Numbered from the stretch's first letter, positions 1 through 7,517 are shown. The stretch: DNA of 16,151 nt from CAIXZV01 sp037446495 (GCA_037446495.1 JBBIIL010000070.1:1-16151); one strand, 5' to 3'. The notes: a model not told the origin generated them from the sequence alone. Made by a program: numbers and translations.

Positions 1-971
1 AGCGTCCGGATCGCGTTGGGGTTGCTGCCCATGCTGGTGCCGGGCGCCACGCCGAAGAAGCCCGCCTCGGGGTTGATCGCCCGCAGGCGCCCGTCCGGGC
101 CGATCTTCATCCACGCGATGTCATCGCCCACCGTCTGGATCGTCCAGCCCGGGAGCGTGGGCTCGAGCATCGCCAGGTTCGTCTTGCCGCACGCCGACGG
201 AAAGGCGCCGGTGACGTAGTAGGTGCGCCCCTCTGGGTTGGTGAGCTTGAGGATCAGCATGTGCTCGGCGAGCCAGCCCTCGTCGCGGGCCTGGACCGAC
301 GCGATGCGAAGGGCGTGGCACTTCTTGCCCAGCAGCGCGTTGCCGCCGTACCCCGAGCCGAAGGACCAGATCTCGCGGGTCTCGGGGAAGTGGGTGATGT
401 ACTTGTGCTCCGGGTTGTGCGGCCACGGCGAATCGGGGTCGGTGGGGCCAAGCGGCGAGCCAACTGAGTGGAGCCCGCGGACGAAGTCGCCGTCCGGGCC
501 GAGGACCTCGAGAACCCGCGTGCCCACGCGGGTCATGAGGTGCATGTTGGCCACGACGTACGGCGAGTCTGTGACCTCGACGCCGATGTTGGCGATCGGC
601 GACCCGACCGGGCCCATCGAATAGGGGATGACGTACATCGTCCGTCCGGCCATGGCGCCCCCGAACAGGCCGCGGAGGGTCGACTTCATCTCGGCTGGAT
701 CGGCCCAGTTGTTGGTGGGGCCGGCGTCCTCGGGCCGGACGGAGCAGATGAACGTGCGGTCCTCCACGCGAGCCACGTCGGCCGGGTGCGAGCGGACCAG
801 GACACTGCCCGGGCGCTTCGCGTCGTCGAGCGGCACGGCAGTGCCCGTGTGCACGAGCAGGCGGATCATCTCGTCGTGCTCGGCCGCCGAGCCGTCGCAC
901 CACTGGACACGGTCGGGCCGACACAGGGCCGCGACCTCCTCGACCCAGGCGTCGAGCTTGGCGTTGTGCAT
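1..971 (-). CDS. pckG: Phosphoenolpyruvate carboxykinase (GTP), N-terminal half (cut by window edge)
   Basis: GTP-type PEP carboxykinase interconverts oxaloacetate + GTP with PEP + CO2 + GDP in the cytosol, at the gluconeogenesis/anaplerosis node. About 323 codons are visible, roughly the first half of a family of about 600 residues; the rest lies beyond base 1. The start of the protein shows the family's WVEEVAAL...PDRVQWCDGS segment. Later come the substrate loop YGGNALLGKKC (about residues 208-218), the P-loop signature FPSACGKTN (about 257-265, with the reactive Cys near 261 and the P-loop Lys near 263) and the kinase-2-like TVGDDIAWMK (about 280-289), which carries metal-binding Asp residues. 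Two adjacent ATG codons lie at 974 and 971. An AGGAGG sits 2 nt before the first and 5 nt before the second, so I prefer 971. It lies 73 nt downstream of the DUF1684 gene on the same strand and could be co-transcribed. The family assignment is very secure. Confidence 0.96.
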   Translation of the reverse strand, partial: MHNAKLDAWVEEVAALCRPDRVQWCDGSAAEHDEMIRLLVHTGTAVPLDDAKRPGSVLVRSHPADVARVEDRTFICSVRPEDAGPTNNWADPAEMKSTLRGLFGGAMAGRTMYVIPYSMGPVGSPIANIGVEVTDSPYVVANMHLMTRVGTRVLEVLGPDGDFVRGLHSVGSPLGPTDPDSPWPHNPEHKYITHFPETREIWSFGSGYGGNALLGKKCHALRIASVQARDEGWLAEHMLILKLTNPEGRTYYVTGAFPSACGKTNLAMLEPTLPGWTIQTVGDDIAWMKIGPDGRLRAINPEAGFFGVAPGTSMGSNPNAIRT

Positions 972-1044
972 CATCTCCTCCTGACGGCCCGGCGCGTCGT
1001 CGACGAGGCCGCTGGGACCGTGCTCGAGCGAGTGTGGAGTACGG

Positions 1045-1623
1045 TCAGACCCCTGGGCGAGGGCCGACCGGCCCGCCGTCGGGCAGCCGTTCGCCCGCCG
1101 GGATCCGCGCCGGGAGGCGGTTCTCGAACGGCGTCAGCGGGCAGGAGTAGGCGGGCGAGTAGGCGCAGTACGGGTGGTAGGCGAGGTTGAAGTCGAGGGT
1201 GAACGTGCCGTCGAGCTCGGGCTGGACGTCGAGGTAGCGGCCCGCGCCGTAGGTCTCGACGCCACTCGTCCCGTCCTGGAAGGGCACGAACAGCTCGCCG
1301 CCGCCGAGGTCATACGCCACCAGCGCGAGCGGTCGCCCGGCGACGCTGAACCGGAACGTCCCGGCTCGCCACGCCCGGCGCAGCTCGTCCGTGGAGGTCG
1401 GCATGTCGAAGGCCTCGGGCTCGCCGCCCTCGTACGTGCCGAGCTCCAGCCCCTCGAGCCGAAAGGCCGGGTCCACCGGGTAGTAGGCGAGGCCCGCGAA
1501 GGCGCCCCGCTCCTCCTCGGCGATCGGGCTGTCTGGCGCGAGGCCGAAGTACTCGTCCTTGGCGGCGCGCTCGGCTCCGACCGCTGCGGCGTAGTCGCCG
1601 GCCAGTTGGTGGAACGGGTCCAC
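1045..1623 (-). CDS. DUF1684 family protein
   Basis: This 192-residue soluble protein shows no signal peptide or membrane segment. Its C-terminal half has the conserved DUF1684 block. This consists of VPFQDGTSGVETYGAGRYL (about residues 112-130), a LDFNLAYHPYCAY segment with its paired His/Pro/Cys, and a final SCPLTPFENRLP-type stretch followed by an AGE motif. The biochemical role of DUF1684 is not established, so I assign none. The start is GTG at 1623, supported by AAGGAGG placed 4 nt upstream, an unusually good Shine-Dalgarno sequence for this window. It lies between the OsmC-family gene (97 nt upstream) and pckG (73 nt downstream), all on the minus strand. A loose operon is possible but unproven. 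Only the function is uncertain. Confidence 0.9.
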   Translation of the reverse strand: MDPFHQLAGDYAAAVGAERAAKDEYFGLAPDSPIAEEERGAFAGLAYYPVDPAFRLEGLELGTYEGGEPEAFDMPTSTDELRRAWRAGTFRFSVAGRPLALVAYDLGGGELFVPFQDGTSGVETYGAGRYLDVQPELDGTFTLDFNLAYHPYCAYSPAYSCPLTPFENRLPARIPAGERLPDGGPVGPRPGV

Positions 1624-1720
1624 GTGTCCTCCTTGCCGCTCGCTCCGGCCGACGCCGGCCCGGGTGCGCCGCCGACCCGCGACCGACCCGAGACCAAGCG
1701 TCGGCGCCGAAGCCCTGCCG

Positions 1721-2131
1721 TCAGGCCGAAGCGGATTCGGCGATCACGCTGGCGACACGGATGACCGGCGGATGCTCGAAGTGCTTCTTGACGGCGCACT
1801 GGTCGGCAGCCCGCACGACGGCGTCAGCGTACTTGGCCGGGAAGGTGTCCGGCAGCTCGATCGTGAGCTCGACGTCGGAGACCAGGCCCGTCCGCGGGTC
1901 GGAGCCCATCCGCTGTCGGATGCGGATCCCCTCCGCGGGGATGCCTCGCTGGCGGCAGAACCCGAGCACGTAGATCCCGGCGCAGGTGCCGATGCTCGAG
2001 AGGAAGGTCAGGAACGGCGTCGGCGCCGAGTTCTGGCCCCCGCCGGACGGCGGCTGGTCGGTGGGGACGGTGAACGGGCCGAAGTGGGCGTCGACGCGTG
2101 CGCCGCCCGGGAAGTCGATGAGCATCTCCAT
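1721..2131 (-). CDS. OsmC/Ohr-family (organic hydroperoxide/stress) protein
   Basis: This 136-residue protein fits the OsmC superfamily, thiol peroxidases that reduce organic hydroperoxides with a Cys pair in a swapped dimer. A β-rich N-terminus (about 1-25) is followed by a Gly/Pro loop and the helix TPFLTFLSSIGTCAGIYVL, carrying the candidate peroxidatic Cys50. A second helix follows, and then ADQCAVKKHF with Cys112 as candidate resolving Cys. An extra Cys59 is present. It is closer to the broad OsmC-like (YhfA-type) group than to strict Ohr, so the substrate is uncertain. The frame stays open upstream and allows an ATG 48 nt earlier (a 152-residue product). I chose 2131 because AGGAG lies 8 nt before it and the protein then begins directly with the conserved domain. 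The gene is divergent from the 2346 operon, and an inverted repeat lies in its upstream region. Confidence 0.88.
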   Translation of the reverse strand: MEMLIDFPGGARVDAHFGPFTVPTDQPPSGGGQNSAPTPFLTFLSSIGTCAGIYVLGFCRQRGIPAEGIRIRQRMGSDPRTGLVSDVELTIELPDTFPAKYADAVVRAADQCAVKKHFEHPPVIRVASVIAESASA

Positions 2132-2190
2132 GGCTGGAACTCCTAGTGGTGGGTCGGCGAGGCGCCGGCGTGTCGCCATGAGTTTAGCAC

Positions 2191-2206
2191 TTGCGCAACT
2201 ACGCAA
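2191..2206. promoter_or_regulatory. Inverted repeat TTGCG-N6-CGCAA, possible operator
   Basis: A perfect 5-bp inverted repeat with a 6-nt spacer lies in a locally AT-richer stretch about 60 nt upstream of the OsmC-family start and about 140 nt upstream of the 2346 start. It also contains the 8-bp palindrome TTGCGCAA. The size and symmetry fit a dimeric winged-helix or MarR/ArsR-type repressor site. No regulator gene is in the window, so the assignment to a factor is inference. Confidence 0.35.
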
Positions 2207-2345
2207 TTCGCTGTGGCCGCTTTGGAACCCGCCTCTGGTGCCCTGCTGCCGCTGGGCTGCGCGGCAGGTCGGGACGCGCTCCCTGTGAGGTTCCTCATCT
2301 GGACTGTCATGGATCCCAAAGAATCCGGCCCGAGACTGACCCCTT

Positions 2346-2690
2346 GTGAACCCGACCATTCCCGCTCGCGTCCAGGCCCGCTCCCATGCTGACCGTCGGC
2401 TTCAGTCGCTGACGCTCGGCGCGGTGGCGCTGGGCATCGCCGCGACCGGAGCGTTCGGCTACGCTGCGGCGCTGACCTACACCGGCAAGACCACGACCGC
2501 GAATGCCGCCAACCCGCAGGGCGGCTTCGGCGACCGGCAGTACGTGCCCAACGGCGACAACGGCGCCTCCGGCACGGTCAACCAGAACTCCGCTGGCGGG
2601 AACGTGGCGCCCAACGTCAACAACCAGCAGCTCGTCGCCCCGCCCATCATCACCCAGCACCGCCAGCACGCGGTCACCGGCGGCTCCTGA
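2346..2690 (+). CDS. Small membrane-anchored protein of unknown function, first gene of redox operon
   Basis: I do not recognise this 114-residue protein. A short basic N-terminus (Arg at 8, 12, 17, 18) precedes one hydrophobic segment (about residues 21-45, rich in Ala, Gly, Leu). About 70 polar residues follow, rich in Asn, Gly, Gln and Thr, with no Cys. Charge placement predicts an inside-N, outside-C topology, as a signal anchor or an uncleaved signal peptide. The Asn/Gly-rich tail looks flexible, and I see no heme, flavin or metal motif. The start is GTG at 2346, with no strong Shine-Dalgarno sequence. The ferric-reductase-like gene follows 78 nt downstream on the same strand, so it may be an accessory or extracytoplasmic partner of that complex. 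That role is inferred only from position. The frame is plausibly coding by composition and context. Confidence 0.68.
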   Translation: MNPTIPARVQARSHADRRLQSLTLGAVALGIAATGAFGYAAALTYTGKTTTANAANPQGGFGDRQYVPNGDNGASGTVNQNSAGGNVAPNVNNQQLVAPPIITQHRQHAVTGGS

Positions 2691-2768
2691 CGTCCAGCGC
2701 GCGGCGTCGAGCCCGCCGCGTCATCCAACCCGCCCGTCAGTCGCGCCGCCCAGGAGCCCGCCCACCCG

Positions 2769-3368
2769 ATGTTCGACCAGACGCTGTGGTTCGTAGCCCG
2801 CGGCTCCGGGATCGTCTCGCTGCTCATGGTCACCGCGTCGGTGTGCTTCGGGCTGCTGACGGTCGCGCGGTTCTGGCACGAGAGCTGGCCCCGGTTCTTC
2901 AACCTCGAGATGCACCGGCGCATCTCGCTGCTCGCCATCGTGTTCAACGTGGTCCACATCACCACCGCGGTGCTGGACCCGTTCGCGAAGCTGGGCTGGT
3001 CGTCGGCACTGGTCCCGTTCATCTCCGCCTACCGCCCGATCCCGGTTGCGATGGGCGTGGTCTCGATGTACCTGTTCATCGCGCTGGTCATCACGGGGCT
3101 CCTCCGGTCGCGGATGCCACAGGGTCTGTGGCGCGCGATCCACTGGACCAGCTACGCGATGTGGCCGCTCGCGCTCGCCCACAGCTTCCTTTCCGGCAGT
3201 GACGCCGGGTCCCTCTGGATGCTCGCCATCGGAGGGGTCAGCCTGGGGGCTGTCGGAGCGTGCCTCCTGTTCCGGATCGCCGTCTGGGACCAGAACCGCG
3301 GCCGCCTTGACGACGCCGTGCTCACCTCGTCCTGGGAGGACGTGACGCGCCGGGGAAGGGGTCGATGA
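2769..3368 (+). CDS. Ferric reductase-like transmembrane protein (bis-heme b)
   Basis: This 199-residue integral membrane protein fits the ferric-reductase-like transmembrane domain (FRD/YedZ superfamily), which carries electrons across the membrane through two b-type hemes. I see about five to six hydrophobic segments, near residues 12-34, 50-70, 92-112, 124-141 and 148-170. Candidate heme ligands are His49 (LEMHRR) with His63 (NVVHIT), and His125 (AIHWTSY) with His138 (LAHSF). The pair spacings of 13 and 12 intervening residues are typical of the family. There is no cytoplasmic FAD/NAD(P)H domain, so it needs a partner reductase. The adjacent NuoF-like protein and ferredoxin are obvious candidates. 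AGGAG lies 12 nt before the ATG, a slightly long spacing. Its stop overlaps the next start in an ATGA arrangement, indicating translational coupling. The substrate or final electron acceptor cannot be read from the sequence. Confidence 0.87.
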   Translation: MFDQTLWFVARGSGIVSLLMVTASVCFGLLTVARFWHESWPRFFNLEMHRRISLLAIVFNVVHITTAVLDPFAKLGWSSALVPFISAYRPIPVAMGVVSMYLFIALVITGLLRSRMPQGLWRAIHWTSYAMWPLALAHSFLSGSDAGSLWMLAIGGVSLGAVGACLLFRIAVWDQNRGRLDDAVLTSSWEDVTRRGRGR

Positions 3369-4612
3369 CGGCACGTCTGCTCGACGGGCCGGCGCCGTCT
3401 GCTGGAGCGGAGTCCCTCGGGGACCACCGAGCGCGGCTCGGTGACCTGCCGGGCCGGACGGAGCGCTCGCACCTGATCCCGTTGCTGGACTCGGCCGGGC
3501 TGCTGGGCCGTGGCGGTGCGGGCTTCCCCGTCGGCCGCAAGTGGGGGTCCGTGGCCGGGCGCGCCAAGGGCGACGCGGTCGTCCTCGCGAACGGCGCCGA
3601 GGGCGAGCCGCTCAGCCACAAGGACCGCGTGCTCATGGCGTCCCGGCCGCACCTGGTGATCGACGGCCTCGAGCTCGCCGCCGAGGCCGTCGGCGCGAGG
3701 CGGGCCGTCCTCTACGTCGGGTCCGAGCACGCACAGGCGCGGGCGGCGCTCGAGCGCGCGCTCGCCGAGCGCGACGCCAACCGATCGCGCACGCTCCCGC
3801 GCATCCCCGTGTCCGTCGCGACGCCGCCCGTCTCCTACGTCGCGGGCGAGGAGTCGGCGGCCGTCCACTTCGTCAACGCCGGCGACCCCCGCCCCACGAC
3901 CGTGCCCCCGCGGCCATTCGAGAAGGGTGTCGGCGGCAAGCCCACGCTGGTGCAGAACGTCGAGAGCCTCGCCCACGCTGCGCTGATCGCCCGCTTCGGC
4001 GACGCGTGGTACCGCGAGGCCGGCCAAGCCGCCACCAAGGGCACCGCGCTCGTCACCGTGACCGGCGGCACCCGGCCCGGCGTGCTCGAGATCGAGCTCG
4101 GGACCACGATCGGCGAGGTGGCGCAATGGGCCGGCGTCGTGGCCGGCGAGGGGAGTCCCGTGCTGCTCGGCGGCTACTTCGGCGGGCTCGTGGCCGGGGC
4201 TGACGCCTGGGGGCTGCCGCTCGACCCGGCGGTCCTCCGCGGGCACGGCACCGCGTTCGGCGCGGGCGTGGTCGCGTTCATGGGCGACGAGACCTGCGGC
4301 GTCACCACGACCGCGCGGATCATGGACTACATGGCCGGCTCATCTGCCGCCCAGTGCGGCCCCTGCGTGTTCGGCCTGCGGTCGGTCGCCGACGCCTCGG
4401 CGCGCGTCGCCACCGGACAGCCCCGCCAGGACGACCTCGCGCGGCTGCGGGGTTGGAGCCAGTCCATCGCCGGTCGCGGTGCCTGCCGACTCCCGGACGG
4501 CGCCACCGGGCTGCTCGCGAGCTCGCTGCGCGTGTACGAGGCCGACTGGGCGTCGCACCAGCACCACCGCCGTTGCTCGGTTCGCCGAGGCGCGGCGAGG
4601 GCGGCCTCGTGA
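3365..4612 (+). CDS. NuoF-like NAD(P)H:FMN/Fe-S oxidoreductase subunit (SLBB domain)
   Basis: This 415-residue protein resembles the 51-kDa NuoF subunit of complex I and related diaphorase subunits, which take hydride from NAD(P)H to FMN and pass electrons to an Fe-S cluster. Visible blocks are GRGGAGFPVGRKW (48-60, FMN/NAD region), NGAEGEPLSHKDR (76-88), YVAGEES (about 158-164), GGKPTLVQNVES (190-201), an SLBB-like segment (about 225-300), and the C-terminal cluster region with Cys331, Cys334 and Cys374. The canonical SCGxCxPC motif reads SAAQCGPC here, so the first ligand Cys is Ala. It is a stand-alone subunit with no NuoE/NuoG genes nearby, and so is not complex I. It overlaps the membrane gene upstream by 4 nt and the ferredoxin gene downstream (GTG at 4609 inside the stop region). 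It most likely mediates electron exchange between a pyridine nucleotide, the ferredoxin and the heme protein. The direction is unknown. Confidence 0.88.
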   Translation: MTARLLDGPAPSAGAESLGDHRARLGDLPGRTERSHLIPLLDSAGLLGRGGAGFPVGRKWGSVAGRAKGDAVVLANGAEGEPLSHKDRVLMASRPHLVIDGLELAAEAVGARRAVLYVGSEHAQARAALERALAERDANRSRTLPRIPVSVATPPVSYVAGEESAAVHFVNAGDPRPTTVPPRPFEKGVGGKPTLVQNVESLAHAALIARFGDAWYREAGQAATKGTALVTVTGGTRPGVLEIELGTTIGEVAQWAGVVAGEGSPVLLGGYFGGLVAGADAWGLPLDPAVLRGHGTAFGAGVVAFMGDETCGVTTTARIMDYMAGSSAAQCGPCVFGLRSVADASARVATGQPRQDDLARLRGWSQSIAGRGACRLPDGATGLLASSLRVYEADWASHQHHRRCSVRRGAARAAS

Positions 4613-4974
4613 GCGGGCGCCGTGCGCTGGACTCCGGGTTGCGCCTCGAGATCGACCGCATCGCCTGCGACGCCTACGGGACGTGCGCCGAGCTGCTGCC
4701 CGAGGGCATCGACCTCGACGAGTGGGGCTACCCGATCGTCGCGCCGGGCAACGTGCCCCTCCACCTCGTGGACCACGCGAAGCGGGCCGTGGACGCATGC
4801 CCGGTGCTCGCGATGCGGCTGGTGAGGGCGGAGGCCTCCGCGTCGGTTCCGATCCCGCCGCCGGCGCCGGTGCTGGCGGTGCGCCCCGACCGGACCGAGG
4901 GCACGCCGCCCTGGCCTCCGCGGCCGCAGAGCCGGGCGCCGAAGCGAAGCCCTGAGGATCGCCGCCGCCGTTGA
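4609..4974 (+). CDS. Single-cluster ferredoxin, probably [3Fe-4S], with basic Pro-rich tail
   Basis: This 121-residue protein has an N-terminal domain of about 70 residues matching small actinobacterial-type ferredoxins. Cys20 and Cys26 sit in CDAYGTC and Cys64 in ACPVLAM. The residue that would be the second cluster Cys is Tyr23, which points to a [3Fe-4S] rather than a [4Fe-4S] cluster. These ferredoxins are low-potential one-electron carriers. Residues about 70-121 form a Pro/Arg-rich, low-complexity tail ending in four Arg; most relatives end soon after the CP motif. The start is GTG at 4609, overlapping the stop of the NuoF-like gene (GTGA), which implies translational coupling. A later in-frame start would lose little, but the GTG fits the operon pattern. 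It is the likely soluble partner of the NuoF-like protein. Homologous ferredoxins also serve cytochrome P450s, but none is in this window. Confidence 0.87.
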   Translation: MSGRRALDSGLRLEIDRIACDAYGTCAELLPEGIDLDEWGYPIVAPGNVPLHLVDHAKRAVDACPVLAMRLVRAEASASVPIPPPAPVLAVRPDRTEGTPPWPPRPQSRAPKRSPEDRRRR

Positions 4975-5076
4975 CGGCTCCGTCGTGGTCGCTGCGGCAC
5001 CCCGCGTCTGGGCGGCGTGCACCAGCTGCGGCACCCCCGTGGGGGCGGCCAGCACCCGCGACGCACTGCCTGGACG
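4975..5076. other. Convergent intergenic gap with direct repeat and short hairpin
   Basis: This gap lies between the converging ferredoxin and dehydrogenase genes. A 13-nt direct repeat, GCTGCGGCACCCC, occurs at 4991-5003 and 5025-5037. The second copy runs into CCCCCGTGGGGG (5034-5045), which can fold as a short GC-only hairpin. It may serve as a two-way transcription stop, but there is no T-tract on either side and the stem is only 4 bp once a loop is allowed. No gene is evident here. Confidence 0.3.
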
Positions 5077-7509
5077 CTAGTGGTCCCGAAGGCGCGTGCC
5101 GGCCGGGTCGTACGGCGGCTCTCCGAGGATCGAGGCAGCCCGGGGCTCGGCCATGACCTCCACGCTGAGCGTGGACCGCGCCTCCGCCGTCGCGCGGTCC
5201 AGGTACGCGAGCGCGAGGCTCATCCCCACGTGGTGGCCGAAGGCGCCGGACGTGACCTCGCCCACCAGCTGACCGTCGTGGCGGACCGGGTCGCCAGCCC
5301 CGGCATCGGCGTCACTCGCGTCCACCCGCAGGAGCACGAGCCGGCGGTCCGGGCCGGCATCGCGCTCCCGTAGAAAGGCCTCGCGCCCGATGAACTCGCC
5401 CTTGTCCGAGGCGACGTACCGGTCCAGGCCGCACATCGCGGGCGTCACGTGGTGGCGGAACTCCGCGCTCCAGATGCCGTACCCCTTCTCCAGCCGGAGC
5501 GAGTCGAACGCGAGGTCCCCGACGAGACGGAGGCCATGGGTCCGCCCAGCGGCGAGAAGCGCGTCGTACAGGGCCTCGTGACGCTCTGCCGGCACGACGA
5601 CCTCGTAGCCCAGCTCGCCGGTGAGCGAGATGCGGCCCACCTGCGCGTCGGCGCCCGCGATCCGCATCGGCTGGACGCCGAGGAACGGGAGTCCGGGGGG
5701 CGAGGCGTCCGCTGCGGGGTCGCCCGCGGCCAGCGCGGTGAGGACCGCCCGCGCCGTCGGGCCGGTCACCGCGAACCCCATCAGCTCATCCGTGCGGTTG
5801 CGGAGGTCCACCCCGCTCGCCGGGAGGTGGGCCCGGAACAGGCGCAGGTGCCACGCCTGAAGGTGGTACGAGCCGGTCAGCCGGAACGTGCCGTCGGCCA
5901 GCCGCGCCACCGTGAGGTCGCCCACCAGGTGCCCGGTCTCGGACAGCAGCGGCGCCAGGCGGATGCGCCCGACCGTCGGCAGGCGGCCTGCCACCAACCC
6001 GTCCAGCCAGGCTTCGGCGCGCGGGCCGCGAACCTCGTAGCGGGCGTATTGCGCGATCTCGAACGCGCCGACACCTGTCCGAACCGCCATGACCTCCTGG
6101 GCCACGAAGCGCTCGGCGTTCGTCCGGCCGAAGGCGGCCGCCTCCACGAAGTCGGCCTCCGGCGCCAGGTAGCGGACCGCCTCGAGTCCCCAGTTGGCGT
6201 TGTGGCGGGCGCCGGCGGCCACGAGCCGGTCGTGGACCGGCGTCACCTTGAGCGGCCGCCCCGCGGGCAGGTCCTCGTTGGGGTACGCGATCACGAAGCG
6301 GCGCGCGTAGAACTGCGCGGTGGTCGGGAGCAGGTACGCGTTCTCGCTCGCGAACGAGCCGTACCGCGCCACGTCCATGCCGAACGCGTCGAGCCCGGGA
6401 TCGCCGTCCACCAGCCAGTTCGCCAGCACCAGGCCCACGCCCGCGCACTGCGAGAACCCCGCGAACACCCCGCATGCCGCCCAGTAGCCGGGCAGCCCGT
6501 CAACGGGCCCCACCAGCGGGTTGCCGTCGGGCGTGGCGGTGAACGGCCCGCAGACCCAGCGCTTGATGCCCGTATCCGCCAGGGCGGGGAAGCGCCGGTA
6601 GGCAAGCTCCAGCTCGGGCGCGATGCGGTCGATGTCCTCGGGCAGGAGCTGCATCCCGTAATCCCACGGCGCCCCCTCCACCGACCAGTGCGCCGGGTGC
6701 GTCTCGTAGACGCCCAGGAGCACGCCGTCGCCCTCGCGCTGGAGGTAGGTGTAGCCCTCGAGGTCGGTGACCGCGGCCATCCGGCCGCCCAGCGCCCTGA
6801 CCGCGGGGATCTCGTCGGTGACGAGGTAGTGGTGGGCGAGGGGAACGACCGGGTGGTCCACGCCCGCCATCCGCCCGACGCGCCGTGCCCAGAGCCCAGC
6901 GGCGTTGACCACGTGCTCGCAGGTGACGTCGCCGCGTTCCGTGGCCGCGGTCCAGCCACCGCCGGGACGCCGCGCGAGCGCCGTGACGCGGTTGCCCTGG
7001 ACGATCTCCACGCCCCGCATCCTTGCCGCGGCGGCGTAGGCCATGACCGCGCCCACCGGGTCGAGGCTGCCCTCGTCGGGGTCGAAGAGCGCGCCGTGGA
7101 GACCATCGGGGTCGATGATCGGCACGAGGGCGGCCGCCTGGGCGGGGGTCATCAGCTCGGCGCCCGCGTGACCCTGCGCCCGGAGGTGCGAGTGCTCCGC
7201 GCGCAGCCAGCGCCAGCGGTCGGCCGTGCCGGCGAGCTCGAGGCCGCCCGACATCCTGAGCCCCAGCGCCTGGCCGCTCTCCGCCTCGATGGCCGGGTAG
7301 CGCTCGATGGTGTAGCGCTGGAGCTCGGCGACCCGGCGGTCGGGATTGATCGCGTGGAAGCCGCCCGCCGCGTGCCACGACGAGCCGGCGGTGAGCCGGT
7401 CGCGCTCCACGAGCAGCACGTCCGTCACGCCGCGCAGGGCGAGGTGATAGGCGACGCTCGCCCCGACGATCCCGCCGCCGATGACCACGACCCGGTACTG
7501 ATCTCGCAT
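5077..7509 (-). CDS. FAD-dependent dimethylglycine/sarcosine dehydrogenase-like protein with GcvT folate domain
   Basis: This 810-residue protein matches the length and domain order of dimethylglycine and sarcosine dehydrogenases. These oxidatively remove an N-methyl group and pass it as formaldehyde to tetrahydrofolate. The N-terminal DAO/Rossmann fold begins with VVVIGGGIVGASVAYHL (GGGIVG at 11-16). The SSWHAAGG motif (His46) matches the site where family members attach FAD covalently through His. An FAO-type middle region follows, then a GcvT aminomethyltransferase-like domain (about 430-800). That domain includes GELGYEVVVPAE, RLEKGYGIWSAEF and KGEFIGREAF. The exact substrate (dimethylglycine, sarcosine or another N-methyl amine) cannot be fixed. 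The ATG at 7509 opens almost directly after a CATAAT element, so the transcript may be leaderless. It is divergent from an MttB-family methyltransferase, supporting a role in methylated-amine catabolism. The frame is intact, with no sign of decay. Confidence 0.93.
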   Translation of the reverse strand: MRDQYRVVVIGGGIVGASVAYHLALRGVTDVLLVERDRLTAGSSWHAAGGFHAINPDRRVAELQRYTIERYPAIEAESGQALGLRMSGGLELAGTADRWRWLRAEHSHLRAQGHAGAELMTPAQAAALVPIIDPDGLHGALFDPDEGSLDPVGAVMAYAAAARMRGVEIVQGNRVTALARRPGGGWTAATERGDVTCEHVVNAAGLWARRVGRMAGVDHPVVPLAHHYLVTDEIPAVRALGGRMAAVTDLEGYTYLQREGDGVLLGVYETHPAHWSVEGAPWDYGMQLLPEDIDRIAPELELAYRRFPALADTGIKRWVCGPFTATPDGNPLVGPVDGLPGYWAACGVFAGFSQCAGVGLVLANWLVDGDPGLDAFGMDVARYGSFASENAYLLPTTAQFYARRFVIAYPNEDLPAGRPLKVTPVHDRLVAAGARHNANWGLEAVRYLAPEADFVEAAAFGRTNAERFVAQEVMAVRTGVGAFEIAQYARYEVRGPRAEAWLDGLVAGRLPTVGRIRLAPLLSETGHLVGDLTVARLADGTFRLTGSYHLQAWHLRLFRAHLPASGVDLRNRTDELMGFAVTGPTARAVLTALAAGDPAADASPPGLPFLGVQPMRIAGADAQVGRISLTGELGYEVVVPAERHEALYDALLAAGRTHGLRLVGDLAFDSLRLEKGYGIWSAEFRHHVTPAMCGLDRYVASDKGEFIGREAFLRERDAGPDRRLVLLRVDASDADAGAGDPVRHDGQLVGEVTSGAFGHHVGMSLALAYLDRATAEARSTLSVEVMAEPRAASILGEPPYDPAGTRLRDH

Positions 7510-7517
7510 GGGCGCCG

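Noticed and set aside
1645..1658. CCGGC-CGAC-GCCGG short inverted repeat between the OsmC and DUF1684 genes
   Set aside because: A 5-bp GC stem is expected by chance in DNA this GC-rich and has no T-tract. It is too weak to call as a terminator.
2132..2359. Longer OsmC start options up to 2359
   Set aside because: They lack conserved sequence and would read through the operator-like repeat. The ATG at 2131 has a suitable Shine-Dalgarno sequence.
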